From: Symbiodinium natans
Taxonomy: Eukaryota; Sar; Dinophyceae; Suessiales; Symbiodiniaceae
Assembly (NCBI GenBank): GCA_905221605.1
Contig: CAJNDS010002199.1
Location: 257,001-321,000, forward strand
Reading direction: 5' to 3'
Length of the DNA stretch: 64,000 bases
A program made the translations under genes and the position numbers. Positions 1 through 12,259 of the stretch are shown here, one piece after another. The notes under the pieces were generated by a model. That model saw nothing but the letters and a program-made list of their open reading frames with translations, was not told the DNA's origin and did not search any database. Numbering within the stretch: position 1 is the first letter of the stretch; each line of letters starts with the position of its first letter.

Positions 1-660
<660 letters not shown>

Positions 661-750
661 TAGCAAGCACCACGGCTCGAACTTGTTTGCAGCGTGTGCG
701 GGGTAGCTGCAGTTCCTCCATCCGGAGAAGATATCTGGGCTGACCCAGCT

Positions 751-1428
751 ATGCACATCATGCGGCCATGGTTTCTTTGCTACCTTTTGATGCTTGGAAT
801 GTGTGGTGCGATGGAGAACGATGATCCATCACCGCCGCCGCCACGGAAACAACGGCGAGAACTCTGGCCCTCTTCGCCCATCCGATATCAAGGACGCAAT
901 CTACCCACTAATCTTGAAGTTGATCTTGTGGAGACAGTTGGCCCTTACCTCCAGCCGGATGTTAGGGTGAGAGTGCACATCTCCCCTGAGGCAGTAAGGG
1001 TGAGAGAAGTATCGGTTTTCGTGATCCCCACTCGACCTGCTTGGATGCAAGCCACAGAAGGTGAGCATACCGCATCGTCCTCCTCGGGTGCCAATCCTGG
1101 CCCCGCGCATGGGCGCGCAGGAGTGCCGCAAGTGGAGGCCCCCATGGCCCCAACTGCTGCAACACCCTCTCACTTGCACCAAGCTGAATCTGCCCCCGTC
1201 ATACGCCAGGACACTGGCATGGGTCTATGTGTGAATATGCAAGGTGGACTCGGCAGAGGATACCACTCAGCGCAGCCACGCCCCACGCCAAGGGCATGGC
1301 TTGAAGGTCATACAGCAGGCCCAGTCAGCGCACCAGGCCGCGACCCTCAGCTTGAAGTGACCACTACCCGCACTGCAGCCTACCCTTCGAGCACTAACTT
1401 CCCGGGTGGACATACAGGCCGGGCTTGA
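751..1428 (+). CDS. hypothetical ORF at the 5' side of the LINE-like element
   Basis: This is an open frame of about 225 codons from the first ATG at 751. It has a short hydrophobic stretch near the N-terminus, a Pro/Arg-rich patch (PPPPRKQRRE) and a low-complexity Ala/Pro/Ser/Gly-rich C-terminal half. I recognise no domain. It lies directly upstream of the ORF1-like frames and could be a decayed part of the element's ORF1. Other frames over the same bases are also open, so coding status is uncertain. Confidence 0.25.
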   Translation: MHIMRPWFLCYLLMLGMCGAMENDDPSPPPPRKQRRELWPSSPIRYQGRNLPTNLEVDLVETVGPYLQPDVRVRVHISPEAVRVREVSVFVIPTRPAWMQATEGEHTASSSSGANPGPAHGRAGVPQVEAPMAPTAATPSHLHQAESAPVIRQDTGMGLCVNMQGGLGRGYHSAQPRPTPRAWLEGHTAGPVSAPGRDPQLEVTTTRTAAYPSSTNFPGGHTGRA

Positions 1429-1900
1429 ATGCACACAACAGGTCTCCTAAGGTAAGTCCCCTCCCCATAAATCAACTACAGCAGCACCTCTGGTCCCCAG
1501 GCCACCCTCGACAGCTGCCCCGCCGGAGCAGCTGGATTCGTTGGACTGAGCCGACCAAGGGTCGAAGCTGTGGCTCCCCTACAGGCAACAGTGCGCTCTT
1601 CCTGCGTAGGTCTCAAACCAAGCACCTTCTGATTTGCTTTGTTGAACAAGGCCTTTGCAATGCTTGGAATGCTCAACTTGCCTTGAGCTACAGCGCTCGA
1701 TCTTGCTTGACCCTTGACTTGCTTGCATGGCTCATATGCCGCTCACAGCATTGCATGCGCTCCGCACGGATCAGTCAGGCCCCCAGAGTGCATTCGCAGT
1801 CATGTGTTGCTTGGACATCCATCCCCATGTCTCCAATGACCGCAGTGCTTCTGTGCCACAGCACATTTGCTGCAGGAGATGTAGTATGCCTGCAGATAGC

Positions 1901-2506
1901 ATGGAGCAAGAGCCTGATCCGGCCCTGGAGAACGATCTGCGCGCAGACTGTGAGCGCCACCTGCAGGAATGCATCACCAATCTCAGAGAAGAGACCCTCA
2001 TCAGAGGAGTTGACGATTTCCTCGTCCTCCAAAACAGGGAGCCTCGACGACGCAGTGCGGTGTTGGCATGGTGTCGAAGAAGACGCCGGACTCTGCAGCC
2101 TGCAGAGTGGGATAGATGGATCTGGGCCAAGTTCCAACAGCCAACCACCGATCGAGTATATCGAGCACTTACTCATGTCAACACCCATGCTCTTGATCTA
2201 CCGGCTGAGGCTTGGGACTATCTTAACACGGTCAGACAGCATGAAGCGCCAACGCATGGCCGTAGAGTTAGGCTGCTCAGGCTTAGCAGAATGGTACATA
2301 ATCAGGCAATCCTGGCCTTGGGAATACAGTGGGGGCACTATTTTTCGGAGTGCCATGACCTCTGTGTGCACACCCTCACGCCAGAATGGCTGGCCACGCA
2401 CTGGTATTTCGTGTATCTGCAGCCTGCACGCATCCATGCGTTTTTGGAATGGGAGCTCACGGCCCCAAGCAGATGGGAGCTGCCTCAGGCGGCCCCAACG
2501 GACTAG
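1901..2506 (+). CDS. hypothetical ORF1-region protein of the LINE-like element
   Basis: An open frame of about 200 codons from ATG 1901, inside a longer open frame that starts further upstream. Composition looks protein-like: charged helical segments, Trp- and Leu-rich stretches and an Arg cluster (RRRRR near 2075). No family is recognised. It lies between the first hypothetical ORF and the Arg/Ser-rich ORF1-like frame and is most simply read as part of the same decayed element. Several overlapping frames on both strands are also open here, which weakens the call. Confidence 0.3.
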   Translation: MEQEPDPALENDLRADCERHLQECITNLREETLIRGVDDFLVLQNREPRRRSAVLAWCRRRRRTLQPAEWDRWIWAKFQQPTTDRVYRALTHVNTHALDLPAEAWDYLNTVRQHEAPTHGRRVRLLRLSRMVHNQAILALGIQWGHYFSECHDLCVHTLTPEWLATHWYFVYLQPARIHAFLEWELTAPSRWELPQAAPTD

Positions 2507-2903
2507 TGAGCACGATCTCATTTTTAAGAGCCATAGGATGCCGGACCTTCTGTGTGCGGTCTCCAAGACCATAAATCTGCACTGCATATGCAAGCTTTGC
2601 ACCAGACGAGTTATGCAGAGTGTGCAGGTTGTCAGATGTCATGACACAGCTGTAGATCCCAAATTCTATACACGCCATACTACCTCTAGTCTTTCCCGCC
2701 AGGTACGCGTGATGGCCAGTGGACGCTATGCGCCGGGGAGCGCTAGCAGGACCATCTTGCAAGTGCCTGCCATGCATTGCCTCAGTACAGCCTTGCAGTC
2801 TGACAACTGCCATGTACGCTCCCATGTCAGCAGCCTTCGCTTGCATTTCACGACTGCGTTGCGTGTGCCCGACAGCGCATACTGTGCGACTGCCGCAGAC
2901 ATC

Positions 2904-4117
2904 ATGTCCGAGCGTCCAGAGCAGACTAGAGAGCCAAGGTCGCGCGAAAGGGCGGACGGAACCCGCCGACGCACCTCCGGCGAACTCGAGCGGAGGGCAC
3001 CCTACGCCCAAGCTTGGAAGGACTATCAAGCAAGTGGAGGCCGAACAGCCAGGCCGCCGAAACCACCACCGGCCCCTCCACGATCACCGTCCTCTGGAGC
3101 CAATCGGACCGAAGTCGGCCCGATGAGGGTGTCCACGACGAGTGGACCCCTGCGCCTGAGCCAGCTACGCACTTCTCCGACCAGCAACAGAGGCTGGAGC
3201 ACGCCGTGCTTCTCCTAGAGAAGCTCACCGTCGCAGCGCTCCCTGCGCAGATCGAGGCATTCCAACGTGCTGGCGACTTCCGCAAACTTCACAACCCATT
3301 TCATGATTTCCCACGCGTGGGAAATTGGGTCTTAGCCTTGACAGGGAGCATGCTTTCGCGGCACATTCGGAACGCCTACTCCAACTGGGGCAACCTGGGC
3401 GACTTCGTGGAATGCTTCACTGTGAGTGTTGCCAAAGCTGGCAAGCCACCATGGTTTGCCAGCTATCAGGACCTTGTCGGCACCCTTGCGGACATCCTCA
3501 ACTCCTGCTGTTCTGAGGCGTACGAGGCACTCCACTGGCAGATGACACCTGCGGAATTTATCCGCACCATCAAGACGAAGGACATCAAGACTGTCAGAGC
3601 TGGAGAAGCCGGAGACCCAATGCTGCGTGAGCTCCTACATGGTCGAGCCACGAGTTCCATGGAACCTCGGGAGCACGCAGCCCACACACGGACTCCAGCA
3701 GAGGAACGCCACATCGAAGATCATCAGGATGGAACTCGCTATCGTGAGATCACGACATTCTACGAGCCCGCGGACAATGCCCCGCCTGATGAACGTGGCA
3801 CGGACTTTGTTGATCTGGAGATTGATGTGGAGGTCGCAGAGGACCGCCCCACTGAGGGAGGTGCAGTCGGAGTGGCTCCGCAAGACCCGGACCCTGCAGG
3901 CCACAGCACGGAGGCCACCGGGGCCACAGAAGTCATCGACATTGAGGATGGGGAGCCGGAGGCAACCGAGTTACAAGGGACGGCCCTATGGATAGCAGAA
4001 CGGGGCAGCGTGCCCCAACGCACTAAGGGACCAAGGGCAGAGCAGATCTCCCGGGCACTGACAGACCTCTTGAGACACGTCGAGGGCTGTGCCCATGGGA
4101 GTGGGGAAAGGGCATAA
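2904..4117 (+). pseudogene. LINE ORF1-like protein, frameshifted
   Basis: ATG 2904 opens an Arg/Ser/Pro-rich basic N-terminus (MSERPEQTREPRSRERADG...). Between about 3085 and 3130 the coding sense moves to another frame, which stays open to the stop at 4117. The second part has a Gln/Leu-rich helix, a central Trp/Phe/Asn-containing globular-looking region (about 3180-3600) and a long acidic tail. The basic N-terminus, globular middle and position upstream of an endonuclease-RT ORF fit a LINE ORF1 (nucleic-acid-binding) role by inference. No zinc knuckle or RRM is recognised. The frame change implies a dead copy. Confidence 0.45.
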
Positions 4118-4603
4118 CACGGTTCTGAGAGCGTCGACGGTGTGCTTCCTCCATCGATTCACGGTCCGATCGGGGCCGGGTACCTGCGCACGCATTTGGC
4201 GAGTGCGTACTGGTGCTGTTTTCGGTGCTGGCAGTGCATGTGCTGAACTTAGGGTGCACCTGTGCGGCAAGGCCTGCACGCGTGGATGTTGAGGGCTCCG
4301 TCGGCGGGTCCTGCCAGGTTTGCGAGTCACTGGAAAAGTTCCCCGCAGAGCGCAGACAGCAACACCGTGTAGCGCTGCAACGCGCCAGACGCATGTGAGC
4401 ATGTATTGCAGACGCATCTGAGGATGTGCGACGCTCTTATCGTGCGTGGGGCCCGGCTGGCTCCCATAAAAAGATGAAGAGGAGGGCTGACTGCTCACTC
4501 TACGTATGGACACATTGCTGTCAGGGGCACGAATTAGCGCCTGTACAACCCTGCGAGGGGACGGTGGTCCGTCAACCGCTGGCACCTGTTCTCCTCCTGC
4601 CAC

Positions 4604-5193
4604 GATCTCAACGCCTGCAATGTAGAGCGGTAGGATGTGTCCACGGAGGTAGACACCGTTGCGGGACTTCCAAAATTGGAGTCCGTTCTCTGCAGCGTTG
4701 CGCGCATGGATCCACAGTGCAACTTCGGAATCTGTGCGCTTCCTGAGATGACTTCTCCTTGATTTGGCGTCCGATCTGTGAGGTGGACGTGCTTGCGGAA
4801 GTTCTTGCCTTTGGCACCCCCCGGAAGTAGTCCAGATCGGAAAATGCTCTCATAGAAGTCGCACGCAGTGCCGTGGACGAGGTATTGGGGAACCTCTTGC
4901 GGTGCGAGCGGCATCAGGACTGCATCATCCTGGACAGCTGACATTGAGTGTCCTTGAACAGCTCTGGCTGCATAGTGGCCGCCGATGCGGCACACCTGGA
5001 ACCTTTGTTTGCTGTTCCTGTGAGTGACATCGATCAGCTCCTCTTCAGTGGCCCACATGTAGTAGAACCGCCTAGATGACAAAATGTCATCCAAGCGTAC
5101 GTATCCGTCAGCACGGATTTTGAGCTGCACGAGGAACTCAGCGTGCTCGAGGACACCGATGCATTGCCAGTACCCAAGTTTCCTCAGAAAGCG
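4604..5193 (-). pseudogene. Tpt1/KptA-like RNA 2'-phosphotransferase relic, antisense in the LINE
   Basis: Tpt1/KptA enzymes remove the 2'-phosphate at a spliced tRNA junction using NAD+. Reading 5' to 3' on the minus strand, the family landmarks appear in order: LKIRADGYVRLDDIL, RAVQGHSM, VPQYLVHGTA and FRKHVHL. After a frame change near 4740 come VALWIHARNAAENGLQFW and NGVYLRGHILPLYI, the usual C-terminal strands. The single missing base falls in the SG(K)R-type loop. The N-terminal LRHxA signature is degenerate (LGYWQCIGVLEHAEF) and no in-frame ATG precedes it. Length (about 190 residues) matches the family. The frame then stays open well past the domain. It lies between the ORF1-like and ORF2 parts of a plus-strand element, so it is either an inserted gene copy or cargo of another element. 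Confidence 0.75.
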
Positions 5194-5618
5194 TCACAAA
5201 ATTAGATGATCTTAAAGGTAGCCATGAAATCTCAACCCGTAAATACTACCCCGCAATTACTAAGAGCCGACCCGGTCCCAAGTCCGGGACGCACAGAGTT
5301 CTGCACGCTTGCCTATGGATGACGATACACTCTGTGTGTGGTGCGAGGACTTCCGGTCCTATCCGCAGGGACCGGGGGAAGCGACATGCGTGATCCCATC
5401 ACAGCCTATAGTGCGCTGAAGCAATGCGGAACACAGCACATACAGAGTCAGGAGTCAGCCCTTCACTATTCAAGAGTAGCCAAGCGCTCATACAAACGTG
5501 CCTGTCTCCTGGGGTAGCACCATGTACAAAGGCAGAGTCATGTACTCAGGCGATGACACCAATGGGAGCCGACAGGCGGCCCCAACGTCGATTAGAAGGA
5601 GGACAAATTAAGCGGCTG
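5194..5618. other. spacer upstream of LINE ORF2
   Basis: No supportable gene. A plus-strand open frame begins at about 5424 and runs into the endonuclease, but its first part has no recognisable domain and is probably ORF2 leader. Confidence 0.4.
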
Positions 5619-8329
5619 CATCCAGCCATTGCCTTAGGGTATTTTAGCTACAATGCTGGTGGTTTAGGCTCGGGCATGTACGAGGAACTAATGCATTATC
5701 TAGATACTGCTGCATACGACATGTTCTCATCCAAGAAACTAAAATGAGTGTTGACACCGAATACTGCACGGATAAATGGATATGCGTCGGCTCAGGCACA
5801 GCGCAGCAAAAACACGCAGGAGTCATGGTACTCATCAGCAAAGCCATCACACATGAGGCTGAGGTCAAACATGACACCATTGTGCCGGGACGCCTCATCA
5901 GAGTTAGGTTTCCTGTTGGCAGGCTCAACAACGTGGTCAGTGTACTCAGTGCCTATCAACATGCCTGGAACCCTAAGGATCCCCAGATTCTCAATAAGAG
6001 ACTCGACTACTGGCATAAACTTGGCCAATGCTTGAACGGCATCCCTCGTAGAGAACATCTAGTGATAGGAGGTGACCTTAATGTGCAAGTACGCCCAAGT
6101 CCGCCACACATCGGCCCAGGCACTGGACTCTGTTCCGCTGACAGAGCCACAGATGAGGATGAGGTCGTAAACTTACTTGATGCACACTCGCTTATAACGC
6201 TCAATACATGGTCCAAACCGGGCCACACGGCACACACCTTCAAGTTTGGCACACACTCCGCGCAACTTGATTACATCATTGTGCGCCGCAGTGATGCGGA
6301 AAGGGTGGCCAAACGAGCAGGCCCCTTGCTGCAGTGCCCTGTGGGGGCATGGCGTAGGCTTAGCGGATATCACGTCCCTGTCACGGCCATCTTGCCTATC
6401 CGTAGATTTGAATGGCGGAAACCGCCAGCCAGCAAGCCGAACATTGACCGTGAATGCATTGTGGAGCAAGCCAAGCTGGTTGCAAAAGGGCACTGGTCGG
6501 ACCAAGCAATTGCATTTCGACAAGTCTCGCAGTCGCTCTTTGCTAATATACAGACGGTCGCAGACCTTGAAGCCCTCCCAATCAAGCTACATCAGATTGC
6601 TGCGCAATTCTTTCCGGCGTCCAAAAGGCCACAGAAAAAACTCCACAGGTGGCAAACAATGGCAGTGCAGGAGGGAGTTAAGGGGATGTGGAGGTGCTGG
6701 CGCGTGCTCCGGCGAAGGAACATCAGCACGGCACTCACCGCCATCCTCAAAAGGTGGCAAGTGTGGATGCGTTACACAAAACTGCGCAAGCAACACAAGC
6801 AACTCTGTAGACAACATAAGAAGCAATACTTGCTAGAGAAGCTTCGGGCCGCACAGGAAGCTGCGGATAAACGTGATCTCAGAGGTGTCTACCAAGTTGT
6901 GCGAGCGCTTGCGCCTAAGCAGCACTATAAGCGCACACAACTCCGAGGACCGCAAGGTCAGATCCTCACCAGGCAGGAAGAAGCGGATGAGTTTCATGCT
7001 CACTTCACCAAAAAATTTACTGCCTGTGAGGACGTGCCAATCCTGGCCACTCAGCCTCAATCGCGCGGCGCCGAGTTGGTGCTTGTTGACGCAAACACGC
7101 TGGAGCACATGCTGAGCAGAGCGCCCCTGAGGAAGGCTGTTCCAAATGGCCATCCACCTAGTGCAATATGGAGGCTCTGTGCACATGAAGCGGCGCACGC
7201 AACTAGTCTCATCATCAACAAAAGTTGGCAGACAGGAGAAAATGAGGTGCCACAAAACTGGTCAGACGCGCAGCTCGTACTTTTCAAAAAACCAAACAAG
7301 TCAGGCATCGAGGCAGGGCATCATAGACCCATTGGATTGCAGGACCAACTTGGTAAACTCGCCTTCCGTAGTCTGCTGATCCCGTACCAAGACTACATCT
7401 ATGGGTTTACTAAACAGTTCCCGCAATATGGATATACCCCTCAACGATCGCATAAGGACGCACTGCGCAGGGTTTTTGAGCACTGCCGTCTTGTGCGCAG
7501 TGAGTGCCTGTTGCAGAAATGCACACTGCACGATAGATTTGAGGGCGCACAGCCAACCAGCCTCGTGGGGGGTGTCCAAGTCACGCTAGATCTTGCAGGC
7601 GCCTTTGATGCCATGCCTAGGGATAAACTTGTCCAAGGCATGCTGAACATGCATCTGCCGCACCAGCTTATTGACATTGTTCTCAGATGGCATCAGCAGG
7701 CCAGATACGCTATCAACCATGATGGAGAGGAGCGCCTAGTGCAGGCCACTCAAGGAGTGCGCCAGGGATGTGCAGTGGCACCCCTCCTATGGTTGATCTA
7801 CTCCCATCTTATAAGCAGTGCTCTCGCGGCTAAGATAGGAATGGAAGAAACGCAACAACTCCTCTCCATTTTTGCTGATGATTATCACTGCTCGGGTTTC
7901 TTTCGGACGGAACATGAGCTTGATACGACACTACTTCGCATCGCAGCTCTCATGGACGTTCTTACGCAACTTGGCATGACAGTGAGCCCTTCCAAGAGTC
8001 AGGCCATACTCACCTGCCGTGGGAAGCAAGCAGAAACCATCAGACGCAAATATCTGGTCCGCACCAAGCATGGCACGGTGCTTCGTATACGCAGGGCCAG
8101 ATCCCACACTGATATCCCGCTTGCGCATTCATTCACCTATCTTGGAGCCATAACTAGCTATGATAACTTTGAAGACCAAACGCTTGAGCACAGACTTGAC
8201 ATAGGGAGAAAGAACTTCTGGCGGCTTGCTAAGGTTCTAAGTTCTAAGAGGCAAAAACGAACTCACTATACGCAACCGGCTCAGTATCTGGAGGGCCTGT
8301 GTGTTCACGGCCACTGCGTATGGCCTTGA
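5619..8329 (+). pseudogene. LINE ORF2: endonuclease-reverse transcriptase
   Basis: The endonuclease N-terminus (YFSYNAGGLGSG, 5637-5675) is in one frame. The rest follows in another from LIQETKMSV at about 5726, so one base is lost or gained there. Endonuclease motifs: QET (catalytic Glu), IGGDLNV (residues 108-114 counting from ATG 5744) and LDYIIV. The final SDH box reads SGYHVPV, so the usual catalytic Asp looks replaced. RT motifs: LDLAGAFD (Asp616), QGVRQGC (670-676) and FADD (710-713), all with key Asp residues intact. A thumb/connection helix (KNFWRLAKVL) follows, then the frame breaks at about 8300. Family: target-primed reverse transcription of a LINE. Confidence 0.85.
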
Positions 8330-10138
8330 TGCGTGTGGCTTAACCACAGCAGGAAGCAAGCGTTTCACAACGCAACTCCTGCAGCAAATCAGAATCATTG
8401 TCAAAGACCCCGTGCATCTCACACATCACACGCACGAACAGCTGCTGCATACGTGGGGCCTCACCCATCCCCTAGATATGTTGCGCAATCAATTGCTTGC
8501 TGAGCCGGAACAGGATCCTGATGATCCCTTTGCAAGGGGACCAGGCTCTGCAGCATGGAAGCATGTCATCGACTCCATATGTACAACGCAGCGCGAGCCA
8601 GTCGAACTCACACCCCTACACAAAGGAACCGTCTGTCCTGAGTGTGGCATTACGTATGTTGACCGCACAGCCATACTTTTACACATGGCCAAGGCTCACC
8701 CACTGCACAGTAGCAGACCCACTAACCAGAGCCCCATATTCTTTGAACGAGCGAGAGACGCCCAGAAATTCTCCCAACATGTGCGCACTGCCACAAAAAA
8801 CTGTGTGACTTCTCTAGTCTGAGAAAACATATACAGGAAAAGCGGTGTCCGGCCATGGACCGAACCCTGATTCCACCGCAGGCCTCAGTTTGTCAACGTG
8901 ACACCGCTAGACAGGCAAAAGGACAGCATGTGGAGCCGGCGCCTCGGCAGGAGGCTGCCAACTCGCAGACACACAGTGCTATCTCCCTTCCGTATGCGCA
9001 AAGGCAACATGTTCGGGACCTGCTGCTGCAGCATCGCGAGAACGCGGCATTCCACCTTCAGGACCGACACGTGCTCAAGCATCATTGTGCCTTCTGCAAG
9101 CAGTGGATCGCTGATGCCAGCAAAATGAAGAACCATTATAGACAATCCCATGCATCGCTGTATACCGCCTTTCTTGCTGAAGCAGCGAAACTGTGCTCAA
9201 GATTCAACACCCCTGGTGCGCCGTGCGAGCATTGCGGTACCCACGTGAAAGCCACTCGGCAACATCCGGCCAAGTGCACTGTACTCTGGCAGATTTGTGT
9301 TCTGCACCTTTCTAAGTGCTCTGAACCACCTGGAATGGAGCAACAGCTGGCGGAATGCTTCGGCCCGGTGCTCAAAGAGCAACTGGCGGCGCTGCAAATG
9401 GAGGTGACGAACGGTGGCCCCAAGAGGGAAGCCCAAGAGGCCCCTGTGCTGGAGACCAGAATGAACAAGGCACCGCGCAAAGGCGCAGGCAAAGGGGATC
9501 GAAGTGGGCGCCTCAATGGGGCACAAGCCAATCCGGGCAGAAAATCCACGGATGGCCCCCACCTGCTTCCACTAGTGAAAGCACTCTGCAAACTGTCTCT
9601 ACAGCAGGAGACAGCCATCAAGGTACTACAACAAGACACGGCATGGGTGCTTTTCCTTCAGCCAGGGGAGACCGGAGCACTCAAGATGCTCTTCAAAGCG
9701 GCGCAGACATGGAAAGAGGCGCATCAGCAAAACCAAGTCACATGCCCCTTGCGCATGGCACTCATGGTCAATCTTGTACAGCTTCTAGCAGCGACCCTCA
9801 AAGCGGTCGAACCCGCTGCAGCCCAAGCCACGGGGCTCATGAAGAAAGCCACCGAGAACCACTGGATAGACCCTCACAACCACACCTGGGTATACCAGAA
9901 GTGGTCACCAAGCACAAATGCTCTAGTAGTGAACGAGAGTCGGACTGCCCTTCATCAGGACCGGATGCTGGCAGACCTGGAAACACTGACGACCCTCCTC
10001 CAGAGGCCACACATGGTCCACAGATTTCACTCGCGTCGGCCCCTGACAGCAGATATGTCCAACATCACCACCTTCCAACTGGAGATCTCGAACAGGCCTC
10101 ATACTTGTCTGCGGATTCTTTTGCCGCTGGCTTCTTGA
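8301..10138 (+). pseudogene. LINE ORF2 C-terminal part with four zinc-finger-like motifs
   Basis: In the next frame the RT C-terminal segment continues (TAYGLDACGLTTAGS). It is followed by a C2H2 finger CPECGITYVDRT...H...H at 8635-8697. After a second frameshift near 8785 come CAHCHKKLCDFSSLRKH (8788-8850), CAFCKQWIADASKMKNH (9089-9150) and CEHCGTHVKATRQHPAKC (9224-9275). A basic Gly/Lys-rich linker and a Trp/Leu-rich tail (WVYQKWSPSTNALV) run to the stop at 10138. Fingers downstream of RT suggest nucleic-acid targeting by the ORF2 protein (inference). The frameshifts make the copy non-functional as read. Confidence 0.75.
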
Positions 10139-10203
10139 GTTCTGCTCGGCCCTCAGCGCTTCAGGGTCCCTTTTTGGGTTGATTAGGGGCTTTTCTTGGG
10201 ACA

Positions 10204-11965
10204 ATGAAGCGTAACCTTGAGGAGGCCTACGAACAGCATCTCGAGTACCTCCTTAAAGGGTCCAAAACCAGGTTCGTGCAGCCCTGGGACAGGTCCCAGA
10301 TTCTCAACCCACCAAGCATCCTGCCGGGCCTCCCTCCCTACCAACGGTGGGGCGTCGGGCTCCCGAGTGCACCCTTGGGGTCTTCTGCTCCCCTCCCCAC
10401 AACACCTCCTGTGCTGGCCCCTGCGCCCAGTATTCCGTTTGCAAAGTCCAAAGGGACCCCTTGGCATGCTCAGCAGACAGAAAGCAGATCCGCTGCCATT
10501 GCCAAATGGAGTGGCATCATGCTGTCACACGGCGAGCACTTCGGGGTCGTGGAGAAGGTTGCGGTGGATGCATCCGGTGGTGAACCTCAGCAGTTGTCTT
10601 CGGTTCTACTTGACATTTTTGCTTTGAAGGCGAGCGCCACCCTGCATGGCCGAGCGGGGCCAATCCTCAGGTACTTGAAGTTCTGTAAAAAGGAAGGCCA
10701 GCCGCCTTTCCCATTCAGGGAAGACCTTTTGTACCGCTTCGTCAAGGAGTACTGCGCCAGGCAAGCCCCTACTTTCGCTCGCAGCTTCCTGAGTTCGGTG
10801 GCTTTCTGTCGGCATGTCCTTGAATGCAAGTTTGAAGATGTGTTTTCGACCCGTTTGACTGGTGCTTGCAACGCTCTGTACTTGAACAAGAGAAAGCAAG
10901 TTCAGAAGCCGCCGCTCAAGGTCTCACACGTCAAGGCCTTGGAAAAGATCGTCACCGGCTGGGGTGACTTCAGTGGGTCAGACAGATATGCTGCCGGATG
11001 TTTTCTGTACGCCACCTATGCTCGTGCGCGGTTCTCCGACATGCAAAACAGTGGCGCTATCACCAAGGATGTTACCAATCTGCCCGATGGTGGAGTCAGG
11101 GGCTTCCTTGAAGCTTCTGTGTGTCGAACGAAGACGGCTTACACCCTCGAGCGGAAGACGCGCTACCTTTCCATGTGCGCCCCGGTCCAGGGCCTTCTCG
11201 ATGAGTCGTGGGCGATTGCGTGGATGGACATCGCCGAGCTTTACGGCCCTGGCTGGTCTGAGGACTCGCCCCTCTTGCCCGCCCCTATGGACGGGGGGTT
11301 GGGCCTCATCGCCGATTGCCGTTGGGATGGGAGCCAAGTGGTTGAGGAGCTTGCTGTATAAGGCTGGGGAGGACGTTGCTACAGTCAAGCTTCTTGGCAC
11401 GCATTCCATGAAGGCCACCGGCCTCAGCTGGGCTGCGAAATGGGGGGCCAGCAAGGAAATTCGATTGATTCTCGGGTACCACAGTGCCTCTCGGGCGGAC
11501 AGCGACGTCGTGTACGGCAGAGACAACGTCGCCCCGGCATTAAGGCAGTTCGATCAGATTCTGGAGGACATCTCCTTCGACAAGTTCAGACCCGACTGCA
11601 CAAGGTCAGGGATGTTCACACCGGAGCGCCCGGCTGCACCAGAGGCCCTCCCGGACGACGTTTCGGAGTCAACAGAGGGCAGTGAAGACGAGGAGCATCC
11701 AGACTTGGAGGAAGAGGAGCAGGCCGTCAACGAGTTTGTTGGTCCGTGGCAACCCGAGCCTGGCTTGAGGGAACGGCTGGATGAGGCAGAGGTTTTTCGT
11801 CATCGAGTCAGTCGCTTCATCCATGTTGTTTCGTCGGAGGAAGGCACTATGTTCCGCTGCGGCCGAGCGATCACCTCGTCATATTCTAAGTGCGATGATA
11901 TACCGCAAGTTTTGTATCCGTTTTGCAAGCAGTGTTATCCAAGAGCTTCTGAGGGACCAGTGTGA
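10204..11965 (+). pseudogene. tyrosine recombinase of the retroelement, one frameshift
   Basis: ATG 10204 starts a Pro-rich N-terminus, then a helical SAM-like core-binding domain (about 10490-10920). The catalytic domain has ATYARARFSDM (Box I Arg, residue 274 or 276) and KTAYTLERKTRYLSM (candidate Lys hairpin). At the G6 tract 11293-11298 the sense moves one base to the frame ending at 11965. That frame gives LGTHSMKATGLSWAAKWG (Box II His at 11402, with Lys where HxxR has Arg), LGYHSASRADSDVVYGRDN (second His and Tyr nucleophile) and an acidic tail with a Cys cluster CGR...C...CKQC. Such enzymes integrate circular cDNA. The G6 run may be an error, a killing mutation or a +1 shift site. Confidence 0.75.
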
Positions 11966-12259
11966 TGGATCGCAGACTTGGGGCGCCTTTTGGGTGATGC
12001 CAGGGCTTGCGAACCACCCCTGGCAGGAGGAGAGGGCCTGGGGCGTCATTGACGATGCCAGGCCCGTGCTCAGGGGCGCAAAGGCGATGCCGAGCCAAAC
12101 GTGTTCTTTTTGCCGAGAACGAGAAAAGGAACGCAAGCTTACAGAGATGGCAAGGTGAGCACCCGTCCGAGTTTTGACTATCATGCTGTATGCGTGCGGT
12201 GGATTTCGGCAGCCGAGTGAGCACGTTTTGGCTTGATCCCGTCAGGTGCAGCTAGGAGG
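11966..12259 (+). other. leader between recombinase and gag ORFs
   Basis: No domain-bearing frame was found. The stretch does not match the 273-bp repeat or its spacer. It probably serves as 5' leader for the gag ORF, whose first ATG (12260) sits in a purine-rich context AGGAGGATGG. Confidence 0.4.

Larger units (their letters stand above)
5619..10138 (+). mobile_element. non-LTR (LINE-like) retrotransposon ORF2 region, decayed
   Basis: An apurinic-type endonuclease, reverse transcriptase and downstream zinc-finger tail lie in order on the plus strand, separated only by frameshifts near 5725, 8300 and 8785. The upstream ORF1-like frames (0.7-4.1 kb) probably belong to the same copy. No poly(A) tail and no target-site duplication could be seen. 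The 3' limit is not defined: the next element's recombinase ORF starts 66 bases after the last LINE stop codon. Confidence 0.75.

Noticed and set aside
1425-3218. 597-codon open frame on the plus strand
   Set aside because: It starts from TTG, its middle has composition unlike a protein, and better frames cover 1901-2506 and 3100-4117. Only the part from 2904 to about 3100 looks coding.
9355-10182. 275-codon open frame overlapping the LINE tail
   Set aside because: It overlaps the better-supported zinc-finger tail frame for its entire useful length and is low-complexity Gln/Arg/Ser.
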